DNA of 64,000 nucleotides from Lytechinus variegatus (taxonomy: Eukaryota > Echinodermata > Echinoidea > Temnopleuroida > Toxopneustidae): the NCBI RefSeq assembly GCF_018143015.1, contig NC_054752.1:2976001-3040000 (forward strand). Reading direction: 5' to 3'. A program made the translations under genes and the position numbers. Each line of letters opens with the position of its first letter. Within the stretch, counting starts at the first letter, position 1. Below, in pieces: positions 11,101-23,119 of this stretch. Under the pieces are notes generated by a model, which did no database searches, was not told the DNA's origin, and saw only the letters and a list, made by a program, of their open reading frames with translations.

Positions 11101-14100
11101 TATGTGTTCAACGCATTGTAATATGCTTGGCATATTATTATTACCCCGCCTGTAGCTGAGCGGCCATATAGGCGCTAAAGCATTCAAGGAATAAATCCTA
11201 CCGGGTACCCATTCACCTCACCTGGGTCCAGTGCAGCACAATGTGGATAAATTTCTTGCTGAAGGGAATTACTGTACCCAACGGCTGGGATTCGAACCCA
11301 CGACCCTCTGTTTCAAAGTCCGAAGACTAATCCACTGGGCCACAACGCTCCACATATGCGCTTCTAATCTCAACATAATAATATAAAAATGATAATAATA
11401 ATACCAACAATAACAACAATAATGATAATCCTGAAAATATTATTATTAATGATTAGACTTATATCCTAACCAAATCCACTCTGTAGAGTGCTCAATGTGC
11501 TTTTTAAGAAATTTAAAAGGAAATTAAACAAAGGATTTTGATTAGCAAACTAAACATGGAATAAAAGAAGCATGATTGTACTTTTGGGGGTACTCCAGGC
11601 TGATATAATGATAATATCTTAGTAATAATATGTAAAGTTAAATCAACAAGCAACACAATGAAAATGTCATCAAAGGTTAATGAAGATATTGAATTTTAAA
11701 TTCATTCTATGGTAATATGTTGTGAAAAGAAAACAGTCCATATGCATACCTTCATTATCAATAACAGGAAATGAATGGACTGATAGTGTTATGACCCAGC
11801 ATTCCCTTTTCTCATTTTATGACATACTGTAAAATAACATCAAATTCATATTCTCATACAAGAGTGTAAAAACATGCCATTATGCCTGCAACATGAAAGA
11901 GTCCCCTTTATTACCTCGAGAGCAAAGTTCCGTTCATTGACGATGTCTTCCCTTCCTCCGCTAAAGATTTGTTGCATTTGATTCTTAATGACAGGATGTG
12001 ATGTGTTCACTGTCACGATAATATCACCTATCAAACAAAGAGATACATTGTCATGATTAGTCATGATTTTTTATAGCCTTACAATTAATTTGGCTTCATT
12101 TTCATAATTAATAGCTCATATATAGCATACATGTAAATGAGGCGCCAATTACCTTGTAGTTTTTTTTTATTCAATGGCAAACTGTATTACCCAAACTTTC
12201 GCTCTTGACAGCTGCTTGGTGAGTTTAAGGAATTAATCCTCCTTATTTACAGTACCTCACCTGGGTCGAGTGCAGCACAATGTGGATTGCTTTAGTTGTA
12301 ATCATGTCTAGAATGAATGCATGGCAGGTCAATCACAAACATAACATACATGTACATTAACATTATCATAATCATGTTACACAAATACTGTATATAACAC
12401 ATTCAAATACAGTCAAAATGGGAATGTTGGAATAAAGTAAAATAGCAAGGTACAGTTATGCATATGGTTAACGGGAGGAAATAACACCATGTCTCGGGTT
12501 TGAACCCACACTCTATTTCATAGTCTGGACCAGGACTAATCCACATTGATTGATTGTCTCTGAATTTTCAGGGCAACAGTTTCATAATTTCACTGGTTCT
12601 CGTCATGTGAACATATGAATCATAAACATCATTAAATTTATTTTAACCCATCTCAACCTAACTATGTTAGGCCTAAATTTGAAAAAGGAGAAAGTGTCAA
12701 TCAACTACAGAATGATATCAATGATAATGATCAATATCCAAGAAGCATGTGTGTTTGCATTTTTGGCGTAAAAGAAATACAAGTGGAATGCCTCTGGCCG
12801 TCTCACCTGCATCACGCGGTTCAATATAGCAGCAGTGCTGACTTTGAATACTACTCTAACTCGCACAAGATGTTCAGTGATACATGGTTACTCTTATGTC
12901 CACTTTTTATGAACTAGACCAATAAACTTACAGAGATATGATGGTTATTCAACAAAAAACCCCAACATGGCCAAAGTTCATTGACCTTACATGACCTTTG
13001 ACCTTGATCATGTGACCTGAAACTCGAACAGGATGTTCAGTGATACTTGATTACTCTTATGTACAAGTTTCATGAATCAGATCCATAAACTTTCAAAGTT
13101 ATGATGGTAATTCAACAGATACACCCAATTCGGCCAAAGTTCATTGACCTTTGACCTTGGTCATGTGACCTGAAACGCGCACAGGATGTTCAGTGATACT
13201 TGATTACTCTAATGTCCAAGTTTAATGAACTAGACCAATAAACTTTCAAAGTTATGATGGTAATTCAACAGATACCCCCGATTCGGCCAAAGTTCATTGA
13301 CCCTAAATGACCTTTGACATTCATCATGAGACCTGAAACTTGCACAAAATGTTCAGTGATGCTTGATTACTATCATGTCCAAGTTTCATGAATCAGATCC
13401 ATAAACTTTCAAAGTTATGATGGGAATTCAACAGATATCCCCAATTCGGCCAAAGTTCATTGACCCTAAATGACCTTTGACCTTGGTCATGTGACGTGAA
13501 ACTCATGCAAATGTTCAGTGATACTTGATTAACCTTATGTCCAAGTTTCATGAACTAGGTCCATATATTTTCTAAGTTATGATGACATTTCAAAAACTTA
13601 ACCTCAGGTTAAGATTTCAATGTTGATTCCTCCAACATGGTCTAAGTTCATTGACCCTAAATGACCTTTGACCTTGGTCATGTGACATGAAACTCTACTA
13701 GGATGTTCAGTAATACTTGATTAACCTTATGGCCCAGTTTTATTAACTAGGTCCATATACTTTCTAAGTTATGACGTCATTTCAAAAACTTAACCTCAGG
13801 TTAAGATTTGATGTTGACGCCGTCGCCGCCGTCGGAAAAGCGGCGCCTATAGTCTCACTCTGCTTCGCAGGTGAGACAAAAATGAAAATATGGATGACAT
13901 GTGACCTGCCACACCAAAACCTATAATAAGTCTACCAAAATTAATATTGAGATTTTTATTGAGCTTGAAAATTCATTTCCTAAGCTTTAAAATGATACTT
14001 TTGCTGGAGCTTCTTGAGATATATTGCATACATGTGTAAAATTCATACTCTTCTATAACATGTGCTTCATATAATTATAAATTCATAGTTTGGGAGAATT

Positions 14101-16955
14101 GGATGGCTTTAATTCAGATCTAAATGCATTGTGGTATATTATTTTCCTAAGCTGTATGATGCTGGCACATTGTAATGTTGGAATTAACTGCATCAGGGCC
14201 GATGTCAACATTGTAAATAATCCTCAAGCATAAACAAAGATGTACATTTAGGTCCGTATACTCTAGTCTATGCTAAATTTATGGTGAGCCAAAAATTCAA
14301 AATTTCAGTTTATATTGTATATATCTTACGTTACCTATTTTTTTTCCATTTGCTTTCATAATGAAGAAATATATTTCAAAATACTTCAGTTTTTATTCCC
14401 AGACAATTTGGGTGTCATATGAGTTAATGAATCAGATGTGTACTATTATGGATTAAATAATAGATAATAATGATTTCATATACCGCAAATTCGCAAAGTG
14501 CCTCTAAGTGGTTAAGAAAACGGAAATATATGCCCCATTGGCTGTCTATAGTTAAACCACAACTTTAAACCCGGGATTAATTTAAACCCGAGTTCAGAAT
14601 ACGGGCCGTAATGAATGAGATCACCAGACAGCAAGCACTTACATTTCAAGATATAGCGGATCCTTCCTGACTTGTGCCTTCTCTCCAACTTGACGTCAAA
14701 CACCAGAGGGCGGCTCAACAATCTCTCCACAAGCTGATCATACTGGGCAACTGTTGAAACTTTTAAAACTCTGTATTAAGAGGAATATAAACATGAAGAG
14801 CAACATTTAATGTTGTTTCTTAAAAGGACGAGCAAAATATTTACTTACTTACTTGATTTACTTGAATGTAGAGACATAAAGCTGGAAGCTTATTTGTCCC
14901 TCGTCACATTTGGTTGTCTCTGGTATGGTGAATATTTTAATGGATGGGATTTCTAGTGCCTCTCGATTGCAGATTTAAATGCACTTACACTAGTTGCAAA
15001 AACTGCTTCCTCTGGCAAAGCATTACAATTATTAATGCTTCTAGCTGTAAAAGCATATAGCTGTGTCTGTAATCATCTGTATTTCCTAAATTTCATAGCA
15101 TATATATATTGTGGACCTAGCAAATTTTGAATTTTGCCAAGATTCATAAAAAGGTTGCAAGAAAGTTTTTCAAAAGATTTTAAAGTCCAAAACTTTTTTT
15201 GAAGCATGTCCAATTATTTTTTAAACATGTCCATTTTCGGGGCACAAAAATGTCACCGTCAATTGGACTTGCACATAAACCATTTTTTCTTCCGTTGCAA
15301 GGTTCATGTACACGTAGCCTGGGATAATCCTACCGCTACGGAACAGTAAAATAAGGCTTTAAACATCACACATATCTTTCTGCACATATGACTGTCAAGT
15401 TTCACTATGACTGGACCTGTTCACATCAGAAACTTACCTTCCCATGGAATCTGGAAACCAGGCTTCGTGTGATTTGTCATGGGCACAGAGATTGACCTGT
15501 TCAGGTATGGGTCTTATGACAGGATGCCGAACACAGTGCTGAACCTACATACATATATTTTGAAAGAAAAGGGATATGCACAAGGAAACATTAAACAAAA
15601 TATGTGGTCAGGGAGCGATTCTGAGTTATATGTATTATGTACAGATAATTCCACATTTTTTCATTATATTTTGAAGAGGTGTTGCTATAAAAGCGAATTT
15701 AACTTAAAATATTTAGTAGAAGAGATGATGTTTGGCTATTCAACACATCAAACACGGTTTGGGTTCCAAACAATTTGCATTTCTCATAGATCCCAACCCG
15801 AGTTATCGAGGGCATTTTTATTTTGATTGCACGGTACACTCTGCAGTCACTTTCACAAATACTGATAGGGACAGTGATTTTCCGTTTCTAAAAATTGCCT
15901 TTTCCGTTTCAGAAAATCTCAAATTCCGTTTCAGCATGTCTGAAAACGGAAATTCCGTTTCCCCATAGACTTTGTGTAGAAGAAAAATTGACAATTCCGT
16001 ATTATTACATAGAAAACCAATATGCAACGGGTGGCGATGTCAAAATGCTAGCGCTGCTCAAAATTTGCATCTACCGATGTACTAACATCGTTTTAAAATC
16101 CATATTAATCGAAGAGCTCATAAAATATTTAGGGAAACATAATCAACATGAATATATTCTCACCTTTCATAGTATTACTATTAGCATTGTTTTATTGTTA
16201 AATGGGATTTTATCGCTGATTTGGGGACTTTTCGGACATCGTTTTGAGCAGTCGACGACTTCCGAATATCCGCCATTTTGGATTTGATGAATCACCGTGA
16301 TCATTATATTATGACCGAACGTAGAGGGCAGCAACACACGGCCGGATTCTGCCTTCTATGCGGACGTAAGTGTAAACTTATTTGGATACGATCGAGTGAT
16401 GGAGAGGCTCGAGTGTAGTTACGATGTGTTGATTGTCATGATTGTTGTTGCAAAGTGAGATCGTGTTTTTTTCAGTTGATATTCGTATTTTGTTGAGGAT
16501 TTGGGATTAATTTCTGTTGCTTTTTTGTGCATTTTGAGAAAAAACATGTTTTCCGTGATTTTCCGTTTGAAAAGCCACTTTCCGTTTCAAACAGCCGATT
16601 CTGTGAATTCCGTCCGTTTTCCGCAATCGCGGAAAATCACTGTCCCTATACTGATATACATGTAGTTCTGTATGTAATACTATTTCTTTTTAGCATTTAT
16701 TTCCAAGTCATTGAAATACATGTACATGTAAATCAATGTAATCTATTAATATATGTAACATTTATATTTTCTGTAATTAATGTTTTGAAGATACATGGAA
16801 ATAAAGATTCATCCATTCAAACAAACAATAAAACATTCAAGAGAAAATCAGATACAAGGATGTATGCATACCTGGAAATACGGTGGAGGATTCTTGACGA
16901 AGTCTTCCACCAGGGTCACCCCTATCATGGGGAGGACTTGTCGGGTGTTGATCAT
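8159..16955 (-). CDS. Unrecognised glycosylated membrane protein with proline-rich PPSY tail
   Basis: I do not recognise this gene. The exons read on the minus strand are: a 16872-16955, b about 15438-15525, c 14643-14750, d 11915-12027, e 10806-11015, f 9489-9789, g 8159-8451 (stop TGA). Junctions b-c, c-d, d-e, e-f and f-g all have GT-AG sites and matching phases (1,1,0,0,1). Exons b to e carry four N-glycosylation sequons (NRS, NHT, NTS, NST). Exon e ends with a Cys-rich hydrophobic segment (GVCLFLMCLPCCIFMC). Exons f and g encode a long tail with PPPPPG runs, APPSYSQP (a WW-domain-binding PPxY motif) and LPSYDYV near the end. I infer an ectodomain, one membrane segment, possible palmitoylation, and a cytosolic tail that recruits WW proteins. 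Exon a (ATG at 16955, MINTRQVLP) is well supported by codon third-position bias. Its donor is phase 0, while exon b needs 1 or 2 bases from the previous exon, so a small exon may be missing or the sequence may be altered. More 5' exons are possible. Confidence 0.75.
8690..8770. repeat. SINE/LINE tail fragment
   Basis: An AATAAT run is followed by 'atggacatttataatgcacc' and 'gatgctcatggcgcagt'. It belongs to the same 3'-tail family as 2455-2510. It lies in the intron between exons f and g of the membrane-protein gene. Confidence 0.55.
10127..10734. mobile_element. Long palindromic MITE, family B (TTAA edges)
   Basis: This 608-bp near-complete palindrome starts with TTAAATGTCAAGTCCAACC and ends with GGGTGGACTTGTCCTTTAA. 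Its arms include 'gaaaatttcatcaaaa', with its inverse near the right end, and 'gagttgatgatgtc' blocks. Sister copies are at 27728-28341 and 58161-58750. It lies in the intron between exons e and f of the membrane-protein gene. Confidence 0.85.
11048..11352 (-). mobile_element. tRNA-derived SINE
   Basis: On the minus strand the head at 11352 reads GTTGTGGCCCAGTGGATTAG (A-box-like) and then GGTTCGAATCC (B box). It is followed by a body with 'cagcaagaaatttatccac' and 'gggtacccggtaggattta', and an ATT-rich tail at 11050-11075. Close relatives are at 46224-46516 and 48517-48872. Its tail lies about 35 bases outside the exon e acceptor of the membrane-protein gene. Confidence 0.85.
12200..12560 (-). 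repeat. Decayed SINE, split by an insertion
   Basis: The body block ('aaggaattaatcct', 'cacctgggtcgagtgcagca') lies at 12225-12295. The tRNA-like head ('gggtttgaacccac', 'ggactaatccac') appears about 190 bases later, at 12496-12545. The parts are in the order of the intact copy at 11048-11352, with extra AT-rich sequence between them. Confidence 0.6.
12787..13880. mobile_element. Non-autonomous element with ~165-bp tandem repeats, copy 1
   Basis: GTCTCACCTGC (12800-12810) and GCAGGTGAGAC (13867-13877) form a perfect 11-bp inverted repeat at the ends. Between them are about five degenerate monomers of roughly 165 bp. Each contains 'ggccaaagttcattgacc', 'tgacctttgaccttggtcat', 'gttcagtgatacttgatta' and 'caaagttatgatgg'. 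A GC-rich block ('gccgccgtcggaaaagcgg') precedes the right end. A full second copy is at 52859-53951 and a partial third at 31439-32080. It lies in the intron between exons c and d of the membrane-protein gene. Confidence 0.85.
15867..16647. mobile_element. hAT-like MITE with 8-bp target duplication
   Basis: The ends are AGGGACAGTGATTTTCCG and its exact inverse CGGAAAATCACTGTCCCT. The element is flanked by a perfect 8-bp direct repeat ATACTGAT (15859-15866 and 16648-16655). Its subterminal regions are full of TTCCGTTT and GGAAATTCCG motifs. An 8-bp duplication with AGGG-type ends is characteristic of hAT transposons. There is no transposase frame, so it is non-autonomous. It lies in the intron between exons a and b of the membrane-protein gene. 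Confidence 0.9.
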
Positions 16956-17259
16956 GACCACAAACTTCTAACTGCAACAAAAAGGAAAAGACAAAAGGAA
17001 AAATTGGGTAAGACTTCAGAAACAGAGGTTGACCTTTCATTAAATTTGCTTGTTAATGCTACATGTAGTCATATTGACTCCCTATTTGACCAGACAGCCA
17101 TTTTTTTTATTTGCCCTATCCACTTATAAATCAGAGACTTTAATTGTTATTCTTTTGGTGATATCTGATTTTTAGTTTAACGCTCATGCACTGGATGAAT
17201 ATCTCTAACATGCGGCATCCACAACATTGCGTCAGATGCATAACAAGTAGCAATTCCTT

Positions 17260-17707
17260 TTAAAGGGGAAGTTCACCCTGAAGAAAACTTTGTTGTAAAA
17301 ATAGCAGAAAAAATAGTAAAAAATATTGGTGAAGGTTTGAGGAAAATCTGTTAAAGAGTAAGAAAGTTATTAGGGTTCAAAATTTGGGATTTGTGACGTC
17401 ATAAACGAGCAGCTGCCCCATGTGTTGTTTTCTTTTCATGATCAGGTGTGAAATGATTTGTCTATTGATATACAAAAGTTACAGTGAAAACCATTTTCAA
17501 TTTTCTGAGAAAATGACATTTCATTGATTTTTTACCAATCGCTATGTAGAAATGCTGCTCGCATATGACGTCATAAATCAAATAATTGAAATTCTAATAA
17601 CTTTTTAATTATTTGATGAATTTTTCTCAAACCTTCGGCAATATTTTTTATTATTTTTTCTGCTATTTTTACAATAAACTTTTTGTCAGGGTGAACTTCC
17701 CCTTTAA
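17260..17707. mobile_element. Palindromic MITE, family C (TTAA edges)
   Basis: The 448-bp element begins TTAAAGGGGAAGTTCACCCT and ends AGGGTGAACTTCCCCTTTAA. Inner arms are inverted as well ('gcagaaaaaatagtaaaaaa', 'gtttgaggaaaa', 'gacgtcataaa'). A decayed relative lies at 28500-28770. Confidence 0.85.
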
Positions 17708-19720
17708 GTGGCTTTTGCTTGGCATTTGCATGAGTTGACGCTTTGCTAGAATGCTCAAGCAATAGCTAACTGCTTGCAATCATTTGCTTGTTGATTAAGC
17801 AATTGTGTAAATGCGTATGCACAAAGTGAAATTTCTGTTTGTGCATTTAAGCATTTGCTTGGGTTTTTTATTGATCAAGAAGTTCATGTTTATAATCATA
17901 TGCATGTGTGAGAGAAACTCAAGGTGTAGGCCTGCACTAGACTCAATGTTTATTTTACTTATTAGAATTTATTTATTCAAATTTCTTCAAATACTAAATA
18001 TTTAATATGTGATTATAATTATAATAATTATTTCTAATCGCGAATTAAATTTTAGTATTTGTTAAATAATAATTTGTATCCATAAATCGTTCTTCAAAAC
18101 GGCATTTTGTAACATCGCTAATTGAATGTACGTCATGACAAAGCGGGTCAAGGGTCAGACCTATTGTATTTGCTTTGTTGACAAACCGAATCATGTGATC
18201 TACACAAGATCAGTCTGGTAAGAAACCTTGAAATTTACACCTTTTATTTAACCAATTTTTGGAACCTTTATACGCATTTAGGCGTTCAAAGGTTCAAATA
18301 TCAATAAAATTCACACTTATAAACCGACTCCATCCTGTAAATATGGATTTCCTAGGTAAATCCATCCGGGTGTGGAGGTTTCGCTTAAGCATATATGGCA
18401 GGTGGTTCGAGGCTTCATGATGAAGAAATATATGTATATCAAAAAAACATCATCATGGAGTCCTCAAGGCTAGGCTATGGCCATGCCTATTTATGTTGAA
18501 TAATTCATTCATCTGAAGTTTGGACCAAAGGACACATTACACTACATGAAAGAATTGTGAAAAGGAGAATAAAACACTGCATGTGATAGCATAATGAAAG
18601 TGTCTTTGGGGTTTTTTTTAACCTTCATTAGTCCAGTGTCACACTCATTCAGTTACATCTCCATGTGTGGCAAAATAAGGGTGGCAACGTTTGGCTTATT
18701 TTCTCTTTTTCCATGGGACAAATGCTTGATTTTCTATTACATTTTCAGTTTTCATTACAGCTATTCATCATATAACTTGGCTCTTATGTAAATTCGATTA
18801 TTTAAATTATTTTTTCTTAATTGAAATAGAAATTGAAAAATGAAAATTTTCTTGCCATATTACTTTCCACCAATAGACGGCAAACACACAAATATGCCCA
18901 AAATTCAAGTTCTTGAGCGCTATGGTGAATACAAAAATTATTCCCAAGTTAAAATGAAAAATAAATTGCAACTGTATGGAATTTGGAAATTAGTAATAGT
19001 ACTTTTGGTCACAAAAGTGATATTTTATTTTTAATGATTTTTAAAGTGTGTGCAATGAGCAGCATTGGTATACCATATAGTCCTTCCAATAGATTCCCCA
19101 GAGGCAGGGTGTTAGCATTATTTGAACAAGTGCAGTGCAGTGTCAGATGAAAATAATTTATATTTTACAGTTAACACATTCCACAAAAGTCAAAAGTTGC
19201 TCATCCTGATCGAGTCAGTGTTCAGTCATGTTGAAATACTCCACTAGACTGGTCATAAAATAGACCCAAAACATCAACAAAACGTGAAAAATCACTCTCA
19301 AAATACTACGGTACATATAAATTCAGGGGAATATTTTTAGTGCCTGCTTTTTACTGTATACCCAGTTGTTGTGTATCCGGACGGGTTGTGTGTCTGGACA
19401 ATCAAGTTTAGAATGTCATTTGGAAAAATTTACAAGCGAAGTTTCATCAATTTTTAGTACAAAATGTTAGGAAATATTATAAAGAACAAAATCGATAATG
19501 ATTACAAGTAATGAATTCATATTTTTAGTGTAATCCACAGACAAAAAAGAAGTTCAAAAAGATAAAGTGTCCGGACACCCGACCCCCCATCCTATAGCAG
19601 TCATCTACACCACACAAAAGTGAATATGTGGGACAACATATTTAATATAGGCGCAGTCAACTCAAAGTTAAAACTGATATATATCATGCACATTTATTTG
19701 ATTTAAAACACATTGGGGAG
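17708..19720. other. AT-rich intergenic DNA, no gene
   Basis: I see no gene, RNA or clear repeat here. There are short repeated 'gcatttgcttg' motifs at 17712-17865 and otherwise unique AT-rich sequence. Further 5' exons of the membrane-protein gene could lie here, but none is recognisable. Confidence 0.4.
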
Positions 19721-20154
19721 TACCTTTAGAATCCAATGTCATGAATCGATTACAAGAGCAACGTCCTATTCCTAATAATGTTGCCTCCGTTGTGCAATGA
19801 TAGCAATTTGTCGCCCTCTATGTTCGTGAACGAATTAATCGGGAGATGGATAAAGGATAGAGGGGGGGGGGGGGGTAGCCCCGTAAGGAGTAAGGTACAC
19901 GACTTGTCCAATATGGTTGATGCCCGGGGGTTGATGTGTAAGAGAGAGTGGCAGCAATATTAGATGTAAAATGAGAGGACTTATAAAGGGAAGATATGAA
20001 GGGTCAATGAGGGGGAGCGTGATGGAGGACATGTGGGAAGGTATATAATCATGTTCATGATGTTTATATTTTGTAAAGGAATGATATACGTTGATATGTA
20101 TACAGGGATAACGGGAGATTTTTATGTCATGTATATGAATACTTATACTTGAAT

Positions 20155-21405
20155 ACTATTGGATACATGGATACTTGGATACGTGGATACTTGGATACTA
20201 TTGGATACGTGGATACGTGGATACTTGGATACTATTGGATACATGGATACTTGGATACGTGGATACGTGGATACGCGGATACGTGGATACGTGGATACAT
20301 GGATACTTGGATACTTGGATACTATTGGATACATGGATACTTGGATACGTGGATACGTGGATACGCGGATACGTGGATACTTGGATACTATTGGATACAT
20401 GGATACATGGATACTTGGATACGTGGATACGTGGATACGCGGATACGTGGATACATGGATACTTGGATACTATTGGATACATGGATACGTGGATACGTGG
20501 ATACGTGGATACGTGGATACGTGGATACGCGGATACGTGGATACGTGGATACTTGGATACTATTGGATACATGGATACATGGATACTTGGATACGTGGAT
20601 ACGTGGATACTTGGATACTATTGGATACATGGATACATGGATACTTGGATACGTGGATACGTGGATACGCGGATACTTGGATACTATTGGATACTTGGAT
20701 ACGTGGATACGTGGATACGTGGATACGCGGATACGTGGATACATGGATACTTGGATACTTGGATACTATTGGATACATGGATACATGGATACTTGGATAC
20801 GTGGATACGTGGATACGTGGATACTTGGATACTATTGGATACTTGGATACGTGGATACTTGGATACGTGGATACGTGGATACTTGGATACTATTGGATAC
20901 ATGGATACGTGGATACGTGGATACGTGGATACGTGGATACGCGGATACGTGGATACGTGGATACTTGGATACTATTGGATACATGGATACATGGATACTT
21001 GGATACGTGGATACTTGGATACTATTGGATACATGGATACATGGATACTTGGATACGTGGATACGTGGATACGCGGATACTTGGATACTATTGGATACGT
21101 GGATACGTGGATACGTGGATACGTGGATACATGGATACTTGGATACTTGGATACTATTGGATACATGGATACTTGGATACGCGGATACGTGGATACGTGG
21201 ATACGTGGATACTTGGATACTATTGGATACATGGATACGTGGATACGTGGATACGCGGATACGTGGATACGTGGATACGCGGATACGTGGATACGTGGAT
21301 ACTTGGATACTATTGGATACATGAATACTTGGATACGTGGATACGTGGATACGCGGATACGTGGATACTATTGGATACATGGATACGTGGATACGCGGAT
21401 AAGCT
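20155..21405 (+). repeat. 8-bp minisatellite GGATACNN, about 1.25 kb
   Basis: This is an array of about 150 copies of GGATACGT, GGATACTT, GGATACAT and GGATACGC. It is punctuated by a 10-bp variant GGATACTATT at intervals of tens of bases. All three plus-strand frames stay open for about 400 codons and read as permutations of DTWIRGYV-like octapeptides. The minus frames read YPRIHVS-like units. This follows from a period of 8 bases with no stop triplet and is not evidence for a protein. Confidence 0.97.
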
Positions 21406-21419
21406 GATATGTGGATAGT

Positions 21420-23110
21420 TTGGTACTATGAAGGAACATCAAGGAGTTCCTGATACTCTAGAACATGGAAACCACATAAAGAAGTACATGATACTAAAAG
21501 AACTTTTAGAACGAAGCATCACGCACCCTAATTACCCTTTCTGCCAGATAATTTACATCGTTTTTAATTTGTATTTTTCTTGAGAGAAAGATAGAAAAGG
21601 CTACTTTAATAAGTTAATTGTTCCAAATTGGCTGCTCTCTTTATAGCGAAACATGTATCAATTGCCTATGCCCATATAATTACAATTTTAGCTATAAATT
21701 TTAATCCTTTTTAGAATTGATTTTATTTAATTAAGTTGATTTCAGTAAACAAAACATAAATAAACTGTTTGGATTATTATAGATTTTTTAGTAAAGGCTA
21801 ATATAATAACATGTACGAATATGCAGCTTATAAAAGGTGAACTCTATACCCAAAAAATTATTGATTTGAATAAGTAGAAAAATGAGTAACAAGCTATTTC
21901 ATCAAAAAAGGTAAAATAGGAAAGTTATGCCTTTTCAAGTTTTTTTAAACAAATTAATTTCATTCAGGGCTATGTCTTGTTGCGCTTTTATCTCGTTGTT
22001 TATAAAGCGCTAAAGAACCAATTTTACTTAAACACCTACAGATTCGGTCATCGGATTTAAGCAGTCATTCCTACTCCCTGGGTGTAACTTAGCCATTCGT
22101 CAATGTGATTGTCTCGTTTTGATTATGAATTATCTAATATGAGTCGTTCTATTTATCATTTTTAACTTAAAACTAGAGATTTAATAGTTCAAAAATGACC
22201 TGATAATTAAATTTTTTGTCCGATTTTTTAAGAAAGATGTGAATAAGAAGTAAAGGAGTGAATAAAAAGTTTTGTTAATGAGTTATTGCATGAATGGCAT
22301 ATAATTTATTTTTTTCAAAAATTATAGAAAGAATGAACTTGATGATGTGAAAGGGATAGGAATAAGAAGTAAGGAGTGCAATATTGGCATATAAATTACT
22401 TATTTAAAAACAATTATCTTCCTACTTAACATCCAGATGACTTTCAAAAGAGCATGGAGTACTAGAACTGCATTTGTAACAGAACATCGGCATGCAATGA
22501 CGCGTTTGATATAATATTTCGTTTTGAGCACAAATTGGATTTGACTTTCATTGGTTGGTTATTATGTGAATGTCTCGTTCTGATTATAAATACGAATAAG
22601 TATTAGTCCTATATGACTCGTTTTATTCTTAATTCTTTATTATGAAATGTAATTTATAATATGTCATGAATTTATGCCTAGATAAGTATTGAATAAAGTG
22701 ACCGGATTATGAAAAGGCTGATTTTCTTACCGCTATTTGAAGTGGTGAAGAGGAATGTAAACTTAGTGATTCGAGTGCAAAGCGCGAATAAAAATATGTT
22801 ATGGGCCTATTGCGATCAGAAATTTCTTATATTTTAATCACGTTTTGTATATACACAATCAGTCCGGAGCGCGTTTTTGTGTGGAAATTTAAATCTAAAA
22901 CTAAAAACGGACATTCCTGACTCTTTTTGTAGTGGGTGTTGTACGTTGTATGCATTTTTATTTCTTTAGTAATTTGTGTTAAATAATGTGCTTAATTGTC
23001 ATTAATTATTTTTACTACGATTATGCTGTACACAATGTATACACGACATACCTATAATTAGATCATCACCAATTAATAAACTGGTAATTAGATACTGTCT
23101 TGTTGGAATG
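21420..23110. other. AT-rich interior of the foldback-like element, no gene
   Basis: About 1.7 kb with no gene or open frame of interest. Some repeated phrases are visible, such as 'gtctcgttttgattatgaat' at 22110 and a near copy at 22572, and 'aataagaagtaa.ggagtg' at 22242 and 22350. These suggest old internal duplication. Confidence 0.5.
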
Positions 23111-23119
23111 CAGTATGTG

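Noticed and set aside
13800-13880. GC-rich block as a promoter or CpG island
   Set aside because: It is the right end of a repeated element and recurs at the same place in the second copy (53880-53951).
16872-16969. Alternative frame of exon a (LEVCGHDQHP...) that would splice in phase to exon b
   Set aside because: Its third codon positions are AT-rich and lack coding bias, whereas the MINTRQVLP frame has strong G/C third-position bias like the following exons. The phase match is probably chance, though it is not excluded.
16527-17129. 200-codon plus-strand frame
   Set aside because: It runs across the end of a hAT MITE and then antisense over exon a. There is no recognisable domain.
20155-21405. 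CRISPR-like repeat array
   Set aside because: The unit is 8 bp with no spacers, the genome is clearly eukaryotic, and no cas genes are present.
20149-21418. Three overlapping frames of about 400 codons that look like a repetitive secreted or structural protein (DTWIRGYV repeats)
   Set aside because: All frames are open at once because an 8-bp repeat without stop triplets cycles through every frame. There is no start context, splice site or non-repeat domain.
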